Source: an uncultured Dorea sp. (GTDB taxonomy: Bacteria; Bacillota; Clostridia; Lachnospirales; Lachnospiraceae). From it: a stretch of 64,000 nucleotides of DNA. The DNA lies in contig CAPEBR010000012.1 in assembly GCA_948602995.1 (NCBI GenBank), positions 1 to 64,000 of the forward strand, read 5' to 3'. A program made the position numbers and the translations under genes. How positions within the stretch are numbered: the stretch's first letter is position 1; each line of letters opens with the position of its first letter. Under the pieces are notes generated by a model. It saw only the letters and a list, made by a program, of their open reading frames with translations, had not been told where the DNA came from and did not search any database. Below are positions 33,365 through 43,570 of this stretch, piece after piece.

Positions 33365-34255
33365 ATGAGTAAGCCGACACTGGGAAATCCCCAGAAGACG
33401 ATAGAGATCTTACAGAAGTATCAGTTTACATTTCAGAAAAAATTCGGGCAGAATTTCTTGATTGACACCCACGTTTTGGATAAGATTATACGCGCAGCAG
33501 AGATATCGAAGGAGGACATGGTTCTAGAGATTGGTCCTGGCATTGGGACCATGACCCAGTACCTTGCAGAAGCGGCGCGGCAGGTAGTGGCGGTGGAGAT
33601 AGACAGGAATCTGATGCCCATCTTATCGGAGACATTAAACGGATATGACAATGTAAGCGTGATAAATGAAGATGTGCTAAAGCTTGATATTACGAAGCTT
33701 GCAGAGAGGGAGAACGGCGGCCGCCCGGTTAAGGTGGTGGCGAATCTTCCTTATTATATAACGACGCCGATTATTATGGGGATATTTGAGAATCATGTTC
33801 CAGTGGAGAGCATTACGGTTATGGTGCAGAAGGAGGTCGCAGACCGCATGCAGACAGGACCGGGAAGCAAGGACTATGGCGCGCTGTCGCTGGCAGTGCA
33901 GTATTATGCAAAACCGTACATAGTGGCGAATGTCCCGCCGAACTGCTTTATGCCGCGCCCGAAAGTGGGCTCCGCAGTTATTCGCCTTACAAGACATGAT
34001 ACGCCACCGGTCCATGTGCAGGATGAGAGGCTGATGTTTGATATTATCAGGGCGTCCTTTAACCAGAGGCGGAAAACCCTGGTGAATGGGCTCAATAATT
34101 CGGACAGACTAAAGCTTCCAAAGGAGGTTATAATTGATGTAGTTGAACAGCTCGGAAAGGGAGCAGGCGTACGGGGAGAGGCTCTGACGCTACAGGAATT
34201 TGCCGTGCTGAGCAATGACATAGCAACCCGCAGACCAGACAGCAGGAAAGGATGA
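33365..34255 (+). CDS. rsmA: 16S rRNA dimethyladenosine transferase (KsgA)
   Basis: A 296-residue SAM enzyme that dimethylates A1518 and A1519 of 16S rRNA. Visible motifs are K-K-F-G-Q-N-F-L-I-D, E-I-G-P-G-I-G-T-M-T (motif I), and the catalytic N-L-P-Y-Y-I-T (motif IV). AGGGAG precedes the ATG. A terminator-like structured RNA lies immediately upstream. Citrate synthase follows after 6 bp. Confidence 0.95.
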   Translation: MSKPTLGNPQKTIEILQKYQFTFQKKFGQNFLIDTHVLDKIIRAAEISKEDMVLEIGPGIGTMTQYLAEAARQVVAVEIDRNLMPILSETLNGYDNVSVINEDVLKLDITKLAERENGGRPVKVVANLPYYITTPIIMGIFENHVPVESITVMVQKEVADRMQTGPGSKDYGALSLAVQYYAKPYIVANVPPNCFMPRPKVGSAVIRLTRHDTPPVHVQDERLMFDIIRASFNQRRKTLVNGLNNSDRLKLPKEVIIDVVEQLGKGAGVRGEALTLQEFAVLSNDIATRRPDSRKG

Positions 34256-34261
34256 TACAAT

Positions 34262-35632
34262 ATGCAAAAGAGTGTAGAAAGTGCATTGTTTGAGATTACA
34301 CCGGAGATCCAGCATTTTGCAGATCTGTGTGAGGAAAAGAATGCCATTGACAAGGAACTATATACAAAGTATGAGGTAAAGAGGGGCTTGCGCGATTTAA
34401 ATGGAAAGGGTGTGCTTGCCGGCCTGACGAACATATCTGATGTAAGTGCAAAGAAGATTGTGGGAGGGAAGGAAGTACCCTGTGCGGGTAATCTGTATTA
34501 CCGCGGCTATAATATCAAGGATCTTGTGAAGGGCTTCCTTAAGGAGAAGACATTTGGATTTGAGGAGATCGCATATCTTCTGCTGTTTGGAGAGCTGCCG
34601 GATAAGAAGGAACTTAAGGTTTTTCATGATACACTTGTAGAGAGGCGTACGCTTCCGCCGAATTTTGTCAGGGACGTTATCATGAAGGCTCCGAGCAGGG
34701 ATATGATGAACAGCCTGTCGCGCTCCATTCTGAATCTGTATTCCTACGATGAGAAGGCGGATGATACAACGATTCCGAATGTGCTCAGGCAGTGCCTGAA
34801 CTTGATCAGCCAGTTTCCGATGCTGATGGTTTACGGGTATCATGCATATAATTACCGCAGGGGAGATGACTTATTCATTTACGCACCGTCTCCGGAGCTT
34901 TCCACAGCGGAGAATATACTGATGATGCTGAGAGAGAATAGGAAGTATTCCAAGCTTGAGGCGAAGATCCTGGATATGGCGCTTGTGCTTCATATGGACC
35001 ATGGCGGTGGTAATAACTCTACATTTACTACACATGTCGTCACATCATCAGGTACTGATACATATTCTACAATTGCGGCTGCAATGGCTTCTCTTAAGGG
35101 ACCGAAGCACGGCGGTGCAAATATTAAGGTTACACAGATGTTTGAAGATATGAAGCAGCAGCTTCATGACTGGGAGGATCAGGACGCTGTACGCCAGTAT
35201 CTGGTGGATCTGCTGGAGAAGAAGGCATTTGATCAGAAAGGGCTGATCTATGGAATGGGGCATGCGATCTATTCGATATCTGACCCGAGGGCAGATATTT
35301 TCAAGAAGTTTGTGAGGCAGCTGGCGCGGGAGAAGGGCTGCGAGAAGGAATATGCCCTGTATGAGCTGGTGGAGAAGATGGCTCCCAAGGTGATTGCCGA
35401 GAAGAGGAAGATTTATAAAGGTGTAAATGCAAATGTAGACTTTTATAGCGGACTGGTCTACAGCATGCTGGATCTTCCGCCGGCGCTGTATACGCCGATC
35501 TTTGCAGCGGCACGTATTGTGGGATGGAGCGCCCACAGGCTGGAGGAGCTTAAGAATGTAGATAAGATTATCCGTCCGGCGTATAAGCCGCTGGCAGAAC
35601 ACAGAGCTTATGTGCCGCTGGCAGAACGATAA
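34262..35632 (+). CDS. gltA: Citrate synthase
   Basis: A 456-residue enzyme condensing acetyl-CoA and oxaloacetate. Active-site residues are in L-H-M-D-H-G-G-G (His), G-P-K-H-G-G-A-N (His) and N-A-N-V-D-F-Y-S-G (Asp). An N-terminal extension of about 60 residues and a short duplicated A-E-H/R tail are typical of clostridial forms. In an anaerobe it probably feeds glutamate synthesis through a partial TCA branch. Bases 35633-35680 downstream carry short repeats of TCTGCAGAAT. Confidence 0.92.
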   Translation: MQKSVESALFEITPEIQHFADLCEEKNAIDKELYTKYEVKRGLRDLNGKGVLAGLTNISDVSAKKIVGGKEVPCAGNLYYRGYNIKDLVKGFLKEKTFGFEEIAYLLLFGELPDKKELKVFHDTLVERRTLPPNFVRDVIMKAPSRDMMNSLSRSILNLYSYDEKADDTTIPNVLRQCLNLISQFPMLMVYGYHAYNYRRGDDLFIYAPSPELSTAENILMMLRENRKYSKLEAKILDMALVLHMDHGGGNNSTFTTHVVTSSGTDTYSTIAAAMASLKGPKHGGANIKVTQMFEDMKQQLHDWEDQDAVRQYLVDLLEKKAFDQKGLIYGMGHAIYSISDPRADIFKKFVRQLAREKGCEKEYALYELVEKMAPKVIAEKRKIYKGVNANVDFYSGLVYSMLDLPPALYTPIFAAARIVGWSAHRLEELKNVDKIIRPAYKPLAEHRAYVPLAER

Positions 35633-35746
35633 CTCTGCAGAATGGCAGTTTTGCAGAGTAGCAGTTCTGCAGAATAGAGCGAGTGCCGGTCGGATTCCGC
35701 CTGGCAGGCAGCAGAAGAGGAAAATCAGGAAGGGAGGCGTCAGACA

Positions 35747-36685
35747 GTGAAGAGGGAATTTCGTTATCCGTCCAGGGACGGAGTGACAGGGATCCATGCG
35801 GTCGAATGGATCCCGGAAGGGGAAGTAAAGGCAGTACTTCAGATCTGCCACGGGATGACAGAATACATTAACCGCTATGACGAATTTGCGTGCTTTTTGA
35901 ACGGACACGGGATCTATGTGACTGGACATGACCATCTGGGACATGGGGAATCCGTTCAGGGAAAGGACGATTATGGATATTTCCATGAGAAGAAGGGGAA
36001 TCAGTATGTGATTGGCGATATCCATAAGCTTCGGGGAATTACTATGAGAAAATACCCAGAGGCGCCATATTTTATCCTGGGACACAGTATGGGCTCCTTT
36101 CTTGTGCGCCAGTATCTGACCATGTATGGAGATGGCCTTGCAGGAGCGATTATAATGGGAACCGGGCATCATGGTGCACTGGAGCTGAACCTTGGCCTTG
36201 TGATATGCCGTGGGGCAGCGCTTATGAAGGGGTGGAGATACCGTAGCAGCTTTATTAATAACTTAAGTTTTGGCGGGTATAACAGGAGTTTTAAAAACGA
36301 CCCGTCAGGGGCAACGTGGCTATCGGCAAATGTGGAAAACTGCGAGAGATATGCGGCTGATCCCCTATGTACCTTTCAGTTTACCGTGAATGGATATTAT
36401 CAGATGTTCAAGGGGATGAAGGTGCTTGCAAAGAAGGAAAGCATGCAGAGGATACCGAAGAAGCTTCCAGTACTCTTCGCAGCTGGGACGGACGACCCGG
36501 TAGGGGATTTTGGAAGAAGTGTCCGGTATGTTTATGGAAAGTATCGTTCAGCAGGTATGCAGGATGTGAAGATCAGACTGTATAAAGGGGACCGCCATGA
36601 GATACTCAATGAAACGGACCGGCAGCAGGTTTACTCTGATCTTTACCGATGGATGAGAAAGCGGTTTGGGGACGGGGTAAAATGA
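35747..36685 (+). CDS. Alpha/beta hydrolase (monoacylglycerol lipase-like)
   Basis: A 312-residue serine hydrolase like lysophospholipases: G-H-S-M-G-S places the nucleophile at Ser114, the acid is in G-T-D-D-P-V-G-D, and the His is in G-D-R-H-E-I-L. No signal peptide, so probably cytoplasmic. The start is GTG 35747 after GGGAGG. The terminal residues F-G-D-G-V-K and the stop are encoded by a REP palindrome. Confidence 0.85.
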   Translation: MKREFRYPSRDGVTGIHAVEWIPEGEVKAVLQICHGMTEYINRYDEFACFLNGHGIYVTGHDHLGHGESVQGKDDYGYFHEKKGNQYVIGDIHKLRGITMRKYPEAPYFILGHSMGSFLVRQYLTMYGDGLAGAIIMGTGHHGALELNLGLVICRGAALMKGWRYRSSFINNLSFGGYNRSFKNDPSGATWLSANVENCERYAADPLCTFQFTVNGYYQMFKGMKVLAKKESMQRIPKKLPVLFAAGTDDPVGDFGRSVRYVYGKYRSAGMQDVKIRLYKGDRHEILNETDRQQVYSDLYRWMRKRFGDGVK

Positions 36686-36701
36686 AAAATACCCCGTCCC
36701 C
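36668..36701. repeat. REP-like palindrome at a gene junction
   Basis: GGGGACGGGGTA and TACCCCGTCCCC flank a 10-nt centre. It lies over the end of the hydrolase gene, 17 bp before the next start. Confidence 0.85.
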
Positions 36702-36717
36702 ATTGCGGGGGATGAGG

Positions 36718-38430
36718 ATGGTTTTAGATTATTTTAATTATCATATGATGCCGTTGCTTATTCTGCTGGCGGCATTGGTTTTTTCTGTGTTCTGTCTGGG
36801 GCTTTATCTTCGGGAGAGAGTGCGGGCGAAGAGACTTGAGGCCTCTGTTTCCGGGGAGAGGCAGTTTTATAATGCTTTTTCTGCAAACAGACGGGACTTT
36901 TTTCTGCTGGTCAGGCAGAGCGATCTTCATATCTTATATGTCAGTCCGAATTTTGAAGGGATGACAGGGATTGACCGGGAGCGTTTATATTCGGATATTG
37001 AGGCGCTGAAGCTTATGGTCAGCCCGAAGACAGCCCGGAGAGTTATTAGGGAGCTGAAAGAGTGGGACTGCAGTGGGGAGCTCAGGCTGGAGGTTGATTA
37101 TCGTGCTTCCGGCAGCGAACAGGTGAGCCATGGGTCGGTATCTGTCCGGTTTGATGAGAGTACTGCCTGCTATCTGGTTGTGTTCTGTGATAATACCCAG
37201 GAGTATAAGATACGGGACGGGCTTAAGAGGGAGCTCGGGCAGGCACGCCAGGAGAGTCAGGCAAAGACTGATTTTCTGTCAAAGATGTCACATGAGATAC
37301 GTACTCCGATGAATGGGATTCTCGGGATGCTGAGTCTTGCAAAGGCACATGTTATGGATCCGAAGCAGACAGGGTATTATCTGGACAGGGCAGAGAGCCT
37401 GTCCCAGTTCCTGCTTACATTGATTAATGATATTCTGGATATGTCCAGGATTGAAAGTGGGAAAATGGAACTGGAGGAGGTTCCGTTTGATCTGTTCGCA
37501 GTAGCGGAGAAGCTGGATTCTATGTTCCGAAGCACCACTGAGGCTAAGAATCTTAAGTGGGACGTCAGGATGCAGGATTTTGATGTATGCCGTGTTGTAG
37601 GCGATGAGCTGCGGCTTACACAAGTCATTATTAACTTTATCTCCAATGCCGTGAAGTTTACTCCGCCCGGAGGCTCGGTTATCGTTACCTTCCGGCAGAT
37701 GCATAAGATTGAGGGGAAGATTCATCTTATGATCCGGGTAAGGGATACCGGAAAGGGAATCAAGTCAGACTTTATAAGTAAAATCTTCCGGCCGTTTGAG
37801 CAGGAGGATGCGTCCACTGCCCATCATTACGGCGGCAGCGGTCTTGGCATGGCGATTGCAGATAATATTGTCAGGCTGATGAACGGCGAGATTATTGTAG
37901 AGAGCGAGGAAGGAAAAGGTACAGAATTTGTCGTCTATATAGCACTTCCGATCGCAGAGGGGGAGCAGGAGGTGCCAGAGACCTGGAAGGGTGCAGGCGA
38001 AGAGATGGACGATGCGGCAAGAAAGAAGGCAATCGAGGAATTTACGCTGGACGGCCTTCATATTCTGCTTGCAGAGGATAATGATGTAAATGCAGAGATT
38101 GCAATGGAGATTATGGAGATGGAGGGGGCTGTTCTTGAACGTGCCTGCGACGGCATAGAGGCAGTACGTATGTTTGAAGAGAGCCCGGAAAATGGATATG
38201 ATGCAATCCTTATGGATATTCAGATGCCGAATATGACGGGATGGGAAGCTGCGGCTGCAATCAGGAAGCTGGGAAGAGCGGATGCGGACATTCCGATATT
38301 TGCTATGTCTGCAAATGCATTTGTAGAGGATAAGAGGCATTCCATGGAAGTGGGAATGGACGGACATATATCAAAGCCGGTTGATTACAGAGAGGTACGC
38401 CGGATGATGGGAGAGGCTCTCCTTAAGTAG
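36718..38430 (+). CDS. Hybrid histidine kinase with one receiver
   Basis: A 570-residue protein: a single membrane helix near residues 10-30, a PAS-like domain (about 45-165), HisKA with His192 (S-H-E-I-R-T-P), HATPase_c (N-A-V-K-F-T, G-x-G-I-K, G-S-G-L-G-M) and a receiver with Asp500 (L-M-D-I-Q-M-P). ATG 36718 is chosen because GGGGG lies 6 nt upstream; longer readings translate the REP repeat. It is 22 bp ahead of the giant LRR gene and is probably in the same operon, so it may control or sense that surface system. Confidence 0.85.
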   Translation: MVLDYFNYHMMPLLILLAALVFSVFCLGLYLRERVRAKRLEASVSGERQFYNAFSANRRDFFLLVRQSDLHILYVSPNFEGMTGIDRERLYSDIEALKLMVSPKTARRVIRELKEWDCSGELRLEVDYRASGSEQVSHGSVSVRFDESTACYLVVFCDNTQEYKIRDGLKRELGQARQESQAKTDFLSKMSHEIRTPMNGILGMLSLAKAHVMDPKQTGYYLDRAESLSQFLLTLINDILDMSRIESGKMELEEVPFDLFAVAEKLDSMFRSTTEAKNLKWDVRMQDFDVCRVVGDELRLTQVIINFISNAVKFTPPGGSVIVTFRQMHKIEGKIHLMIRVRDTGKGIKSDFISKIFRPFEQEDASTAHHYGGSGLGMAIADNIVRLMNGEIIVESEEGKGTEFVVYIALPIAEGEQEVPETWKGAGEEMDDAARKKAIEEFTLDGLHILLAEDNDVNAEIAMEIMEMEGAVLERACDGIEAVRMFEESPENGYDAILMDIQMPNMTGWEAAAAIRKLGRADADIPIFAMSANAFVEDKRHSMEVGMDGHISKPVDYREVRRMMGEALLK

Positions 38431-38452
38431 ATATGAGAAGGGAATCCGAAGC

Positions 38453-41400
38453 ATGAAAGAGAGGAAGAAATGGAAGCAGATAAAAAAGAATAAGCTGACT
38501 GCAGTCCTGACTGGAATCCTCGTAGTCGGGGCAGGCGTTATTGTCCTGGTAAATGCATCAGGATTACAAAAGATATTTGATCCAGAGAACTTTGGCCGTT
38601 TTGAGAATCAGTATGACAACAGTGGTGAGTATGATTCAACGGCAGGGGACGGAGAGAAGTCTGATCTCGCAGATGAAAGCGAGGATGGACAGGACAGCGC
38701 GGATGAGGATACGCAGAGGGCGCTGAAGGTGGCTGAGGAAAAGGCCCGGGATCCTCAGGATCCTGACGGCCTCGGGATGGCTGATGAGAAGAAACAGAAA
38801 AGAAATCCTGGAGAAAAGAATCCTAATGCATTCGAAGTTTCAGATAAGGAAGGACCGGGGGGAGTCGGAACCAGGCCGGGCGGAGGAAACAGCGGAAGTA
38901 CCGGAGGCAGCAAAGACGAGGGAAACGGCAGCGGACAAGGAAATCATGGGGGAAAGCCAGGGGACTCTGGCAGCAATCCAGGGAAGCCGGATGATCCGGA
39001 AAGGCCGGATGACCCGGAGAAACCGGATGACCCGGAAAAGCCAGATGACCCGGAGAAGCCGGATAACCCTGACCCGGAAACCTGGGAGGATGAGCAGCTG
39101 AAACCCCGTGATCCGATTGAGACAGAAAACGGCATCCTTGTGAAACTGACTGCATCAATTACCAGGGATTACTGCCGGGGAGATATTTTCGAAGAAAAGG
39201 ATGCACAGGTTCTTGCGACCTTTCGACGGAAGGATCAGACGAAGCAGACGATTGCACTGCCCTATGGGGGGAAGAATGGATACAGTGTGAAGCTGTCCAC
39301 AAAGCTTGTAGGAACACATACAGCTGTTTTCAGCTATCTTGGGATGACGGCAAGGGCCCCGTATGAGGTGATCTCCAGCGGTCTGACCATCCGTTACCAC
39401 AGCGAGCGGGAGGGAGAGATCTATGCCACCCAGTTTCCGGGGCCGTTAGACGGTGACGAGTCGGAGATTAATGAGCTGTCCCATATGGATTTCCATCCTG
39501 TCAGCGGAGGGATCGTGGATCTGACAGATCTGCACAGCCGGCTGATTGCATATCTTGGAGATGAGGGGACCCGTGAAAATTTTCTCGCAGAAACATTATA
39601 TCAGAATGTATTATTTCTTGAGGAAGAGGACGGGTATCTTACCAGAATGCTCTGTGGATTTAAATACTATATAAATAAGAATCTGGAAGAGAATGGGCCC
39701 TATACTTATTATCCGGTCTACAACTGGGGAGCCGGCAGTATGAGAAGTGTCATGGATGTAGTATGCGATGTCCCGGAGGGCTATAAGATCAGACGCGCCG
39801 TTCAGAATGAAAGAAATCTGCAAAGGTTCAGAGGCAGCCAGGTTCTGGAGCAATATACAGGAAAGGGTCAGACGCTGTCTGTGCCTATGGGTGTGACGGA
39901 GGTTGCATTAAAGGGGCGACAGGGAGAAGGCTCTATTACTTCTCTTGTGATTCCGGAAAGTGTCTGTGAGGTTGACTTTGCCAGTGTCTCAGAGTGTCTG
40001 CCAGGGCTTGAAGAGTACCGGGTGTCAGGGCACAGCCACTGGCGGGTGACGGACGGAGCGCTGTATAGCGGTGACGGGCACACGCTTCTTAGCGTACCTG
40101 CGGGAAAGAAGAAGCTTACGATACCAGATACTGTGACGGCAATCGAAAAGGGCGCTTTTAAAAATAGCAGAATCCGAGAACTTACGATACCAGATACGGT
40201 GACAGAACTCAGAAGAGGCTGTTTTGAGGGTTTTCATGCTGACGTGATCCGTATGGAGGGGACGTTCATGCCAAGGGTGTCAGCGGAGACAGGGTACAGC
40301 GGAAAGATTCTGTTTGCAGATTCTGATTATGACAGACTGCTTAAAAATGGAATGTTTGCATTTAGGAGCCGGGATATCCTGTTTGGCACCATGGATGAGG
40401 AAGGACAGGAGATTCCCGGGAAAGTGGGAATTTATGTGTATGATGACAGCCGTTCTATCCTGACCCCCAGGGGTGAAGAATACACATTGGCAGGGATTCC
40501 GGCGGATGTGTACGGACTTTACCGGGTTCCGGATGGAATTACCGCGATTGACTGCGGAGCCTTTGTGATGTCAGACGGACTTAGGGAGATTGAACTGCCG
40601 GATACGGTAACAGAGCTTCGGGCAGGAAGCCTGGTACTTCCAGAGAATGTGACAGATCTCTATCTGTCTTCGGATATGATTCAGGTGTCTTCCAGACTGT
40701 TCGGAGCGCCAGAGGAAGGAGTTTTGGAGCTTGCCATATATGTTCCGGAGGAACGCTACCATGCTTATCTTGAGGAATGGTCTGATTTCCTGGATCCGGT
40801 TTATGGTTCAGGGACGGCAGAACGTCTGTTAAAGAAAATTGACGGAAGTATTTTCTATGAGAATAATGCAAAATATCAGAAACTATCCGGGGACGGAGGA
40901 GACTATTATCGTCTGCTGAAGGTATATGGGCAGGATCAGCGGGCGTTTGGAGTGAAAGAAGGAACAGCCGAGATTGACGCAGATGCATTTTCTCTGTGCG
41001 GGTCACTGGAGATTCTGTATCTTCCGGCCTCACTTAAGCGTGTAGAGAAAAACGCCTTTCAGGGATGCGAAAGCCTTCAGACTGTGGCGTCAGACCGGGC
41101 GGGTCTTCTTGATAAAAATGCATTTACCGGGGCAGCAGGAGACGTCAGGCTGTACGAAAAAGACAGCCGGTTTGAAGGATTCCTGTACGATGGCAGTGCC
41201 TTATACGGGAAACTGGCAGCGGGGGGATATACTCTGATTGACGTGCCATCGGATTATTCCGGGGATATGACATTGTATAAGAACACGAAAACCCTGGAGG
41301 ATGAGGCATTTAAGTCTTGCGAAGGATTAAGAAATATTGTGATACCAGATCAGGCCTCTCTTACTGACATCGGAGACAGATGCTTTGAAGGCTGTAAGAC

Positions 41401-43570
41401 GATTGGGGAAGTCCGCCTTGATGGAGCAGTGAATCTGAAAAGGATCGGGGAAGAGGCATTTCGTTCTTGTACGAACCTGGTGGAGCTGTATCTGCCAGGG
41501 CAGCTTAAGACTGCCGGAAAGGGACTGTGCCATGGCTGTACATCCCTGGAGACCGTCCAGGCGGAAGGGATCACAGAGATTGCAGAGGAGATGTTCTTTG
41601 ACTGCCAGAGCCTTATGGCAGATTCCCTCTCACTGGGCTGGAAAGGGGTTACTTCAATCGGTGACCGTGCCTTTGCTTACTGTAGTCTGATGTCTTCTGT
41701 ACCGGAGATGCCAGAGCTTGAAAAACTGGGAGTGCAGGCGTTTTTCAGCTGCCAGCGGCTCAGGAGGATTGTCCTTTCCGAAAAGCTTGCATCTATGGGA
41801 GAGGAGTGCTTTGGAGAATGCGGCTCTCTTACACAGGCGACCCTTAATGGGAGGCTTACGGGAATCAGCCGCTACTGCTTCTATGGATGCCGCGGGCTTG
41901 TAAAACTGGAATTCAGTGAACAGCAGAAAAAAACACTGCAGGTGATCGGCGTGCAGGCATTTGGCCAGTGCTCTTCCCTGGAAAGCCTGGATTTGAGTGA
42001 TTTCCCGTCATTAAAACAGATGGGAGAGAGAACCTTTGAAGGATGTGATTTTCTGACTACAGTGCGGCTTTCGGAAAATCTGGAGAGAATTCCGGATTAC
42101 TGCTTTGAGAACTGTGGGAATCTGTCTATCGTGACGCTGAATTCTCTGAAGGTAACAGAGCTTGGCACGAGAGTATTTGGTGATACGCTGTCCCCATTTA
42201 TCCATATATGGGTAAATGAGGGGAGCCTTAAAGATTATGAAGATGCTTACACAGGCATACTGGATGTTCTGTATGGAGAAGGAACGGTAAAGAGGATTCT
42301 TGGCATGATTGATCAAAAGAAGGAGATTATCCGGGGGATCACCTTTGAGGTTACCGATGAGGGAAGAGTCTTAAAGGAGGCGTCGGATGCATTTGAAGGA
42401 AGCTATACGGTTCCTGTAGACACTGTGCGGATTGAGACGGAGGCGTTTATGAACTGCAGCGGTCTTACGGAGCTTGTACTGCCCCAGGACAGTCGTATCA
42501 GCCTGGGCGACAGATGCTTTAAAGGCTGTGGTGCGCTTAGGAGTGTGGAGCTTTTAGGCGATATTCCAGAGTGGGGAGCAGAGACATTTATGGACTGTAC
42601 CTCAATGGAACGGCTCAGCATAGGAAGCGGACAGGGAGGAATGATAGACAGAATCGGAACAAGAGCCTTTAAGGGCTGTACAGGGCTTGCAGGCAGAAGC
42701 TCGGTTTCGCTGAGGGCGGCCCTGCCGGTTCTTGGCGAGGAGTGCTTTGCGGACTGTACGAATCTGGAGGCGATTCCCACCACAGCGACGGCTAGGGATA
42801 GCCTGGAGGTGATTGAGGACCGGGCGTTTATGGGCTGCAGGAGTTTGACCCTGTTTATTACCAGCGCAATGGCAAATATAAAGTCTGTCGGAGCATATGC
42901 ATTTTCTGAATGCGATTCCCTGTCCAATCCGTCAGTTCCAGCAAAGGTGACTTCTATAGGAGAGGGCTGCTTTGCTGGGTGCAGCAATCTTTTAACAGTC
43001 AGCTTCTACTGTGTGCTGGAGGAATACCCAAAGGACTGCTTCAGGGATTGTCCGAAGCTTACAAGGACGGGCGGCGTTGCCGGCGCACTATCTGGCCTTA
43101 AGAGAATCGGAGAGAGTGCATATGAAGGCTGCATATCGCTGACTACGAATGCTTCCTGGAATCTGGGAAGATACACAGGGCTTGAGGAGATTGGAGAGAA
43201 TGCTTTCAGAGGATGCGCCAGTGTGACAGAGGTAAATCTTCCGGCAACGGTCAGAAGGACCGGGGCAGGAGCTTTTGATGGCCTGGCTAGTGTGGAACGG
43301 TTCCTTTTCCAGTCTGTACAGACGCCGGAGATCGGTAGAATTACACTGGATACGCTGCCGGAGTATTTTGACATCAGAGTGCCGGACAGCGAGAGCAACG
43401 GCGACAGCATCTACAAGGCGTACCTTGCAGTATTTACAGAGATGTTCGGAGACAGCAGGGCGTATGAGCTTGTGGATTCTGTCTCAGACGGTGCGAAGGA
43501 ACGCAATAAAATGATACAAACGCCAAAAGGTCAATGTAAAATAGAAGAAACGGGGATGGACGAGGAATGA
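38453..43570 (+). CDS. Giant LRR_5 (BspA-like) surface protein
   Basis: A 1705-residue protein. Residues 13-36 form a signal anchor. An acidic stretch and a Gly/Ser/Asn-rich segment lead to P-D-D-P-E-K repeats (about 180-210). Small beta-rich domains (230-460) are followed by many LRR_5 repeats (C-F-x-G-C-x-x-L, I-G-x-x-A-F, L-x-x-I) to about residue 1650. No LPxTG or S-layer anchor is visible, so the N-terminal helix probably holds it in the membrane. LRR_5 proteins mediate adhesion to host or bacterial surfaces. The stop overlaps the MoxR start (ATGA), so its synthesis is coupled to the MoxR-DUF58-transglutaminase-fold set. Confidence 0.85.
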   Translation: MKERKKWKQIKKNKLTAVLTGILVVGAGVIVLVNASGLQKIFDPENFGRFENQYDNSGEYDSTAGDGEKSDLADESEDGQDSADEDTQRALKVAEEKARDPQDPDGLGMADEKKQKRNPGEKNPNAFEVSDKEGPGGVGTRPGGGNSGSTGGSKDEGNGSGQGNHGGKPGDSGSNPGKPDDPERPDDPEKPDDPEKPDDPEKPDNPDPETWEDEQLKPRDPIETENGILVKLTASITRDYCRGDIFEEKDAQVLATFRRKDQTKQTIALPYGGKNGYSVKLSTKLVGTHTAVFSYLGMTARAPYEVISSGLTIRYHSEREGEIYATQFPGPLDGDESEINELSHMDFHPVSGGIVDLTDLHSRLIAYLGDEGTRENFLAETLYQNVLFLEEEDGYLTRMLCGFKYYINKNLEENGPYTYYPVYNWGAGSMRSVMDVVCDVPEGYKIRRAVQNERNLQRFRGSQVLEQYTGKGQTLSVPMGVTEVALKGRQGEGSITSLVIPESVCEVDFASVSECLPGLEEYRVSGHSHWRVTDGALYSGDGHTLLSVPAGKKKLTIPDTVTAIEKGAFKNSRIRELTIPDTVTELRRGCFEGFHADVIRMEGTFMPRVSAETGYSGKILFADSDYDRLLKNGMFAFRSRDILFGTMDEEGQEIPGKVGIYVYDDSRSILTPRGEEYTLAGIPADVYGLYRVPDGITAIDCGAFVMSDGLREIELPDTVTELRAGSLVLPENVTDLYLSSDMIQVSSRLFGAPEEGVLELAIYVPEERYHAYLEEWSDFLDPVYGSGTAERLLKKIDGSIFYENNAKYQKLSGDGGDYYRLLKVYGQDQRAFGVKEGTAEIDADAFSLCGSLEILYLPASLKRVEKNAFQGCESLQTVASDRAGLLDKNAFTGAAGDVRLYEKDSRFEGFLYDGSALYGKLAAGGYTLIDVPSDYSGDMTLYKNTKTLEDEAFKSCEGLRNIVIPDQASLTDIGDRCFEGCKTIGEVRLDGAVNLKRIGEEAFRSCTNLVELYLPGQLKTAGKGLCHGCTSLETVQAEGITEIAEEMFFDCQSLMADSLSLGWKGVTSIGDRAFAYCSLMSSVPEMPELEKLGVQAFFSCQRLRRIVLSEKLASMGEECFGECGSLTQATLNGRLTGISRYCFYGCRGLVKLEFSEQQKKTLQVIGVQAFGQCSSLESLDLSDFPSLKQMGERTFEGCDFLTTVRLSENLERIPDYCFENCGNLSIVTLNSLKVTELGTRVFGDTLSPFIHIWVNEGSLKDYEDAYTGILDVLYGEGTVKRILGMIDQKKEIIRGITFEVTDEGRVLKEASDAFEGSYTVPVDTVRIETEAFMNCSGLTELVLPQDSRISLGDRCFKGCGALRSVELLGDIPEWGAETFMDCTSMERLSIGSGQGGMIDRIGTRAFKGCTGLAGRSSVSLRAALPVLGEECFADCTNLEAIPTTATARDSLEVIEDRAFMGCRSLTLFITSAMANIKSVGAYAFSECDSLSNPSVPAKVTSIGEGCFAGCSNLLTVSFYCVLEEYPKDCFRDCPKLTRTGGVAGALSGLKRIGESAYEGCISLTTNASWNLGRYTGLEEIGENAFRGCASVTEVNLPATVRRTGAGAFDGLASVERFLFQSVQTPEIGRITLDTLPEYFDIRVPDSESNGDSIYKAYLAVFTEMFGDSRAYELVDSVSDGAKERNKMIQTPKGQCKIEETGMDEE
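38983..39070 (+). repeat. 18-bp in-frame tandem repeat (P-D-D-P-E-K)
   Basis: About five degenerate units of 18 bp (AAGCCGGATGACCCGGAG type). They form the stalk and could vary in number. Confidence 0.75.

Noticed and set aside
22781..39070. Pro/Asp-coding repeats in the hydrolase and giant LRR genes as one mobile repeat
   Set aside because: Unit lengths differ (36 vs 18 bp) and similarity follows shared amino-acid composition.
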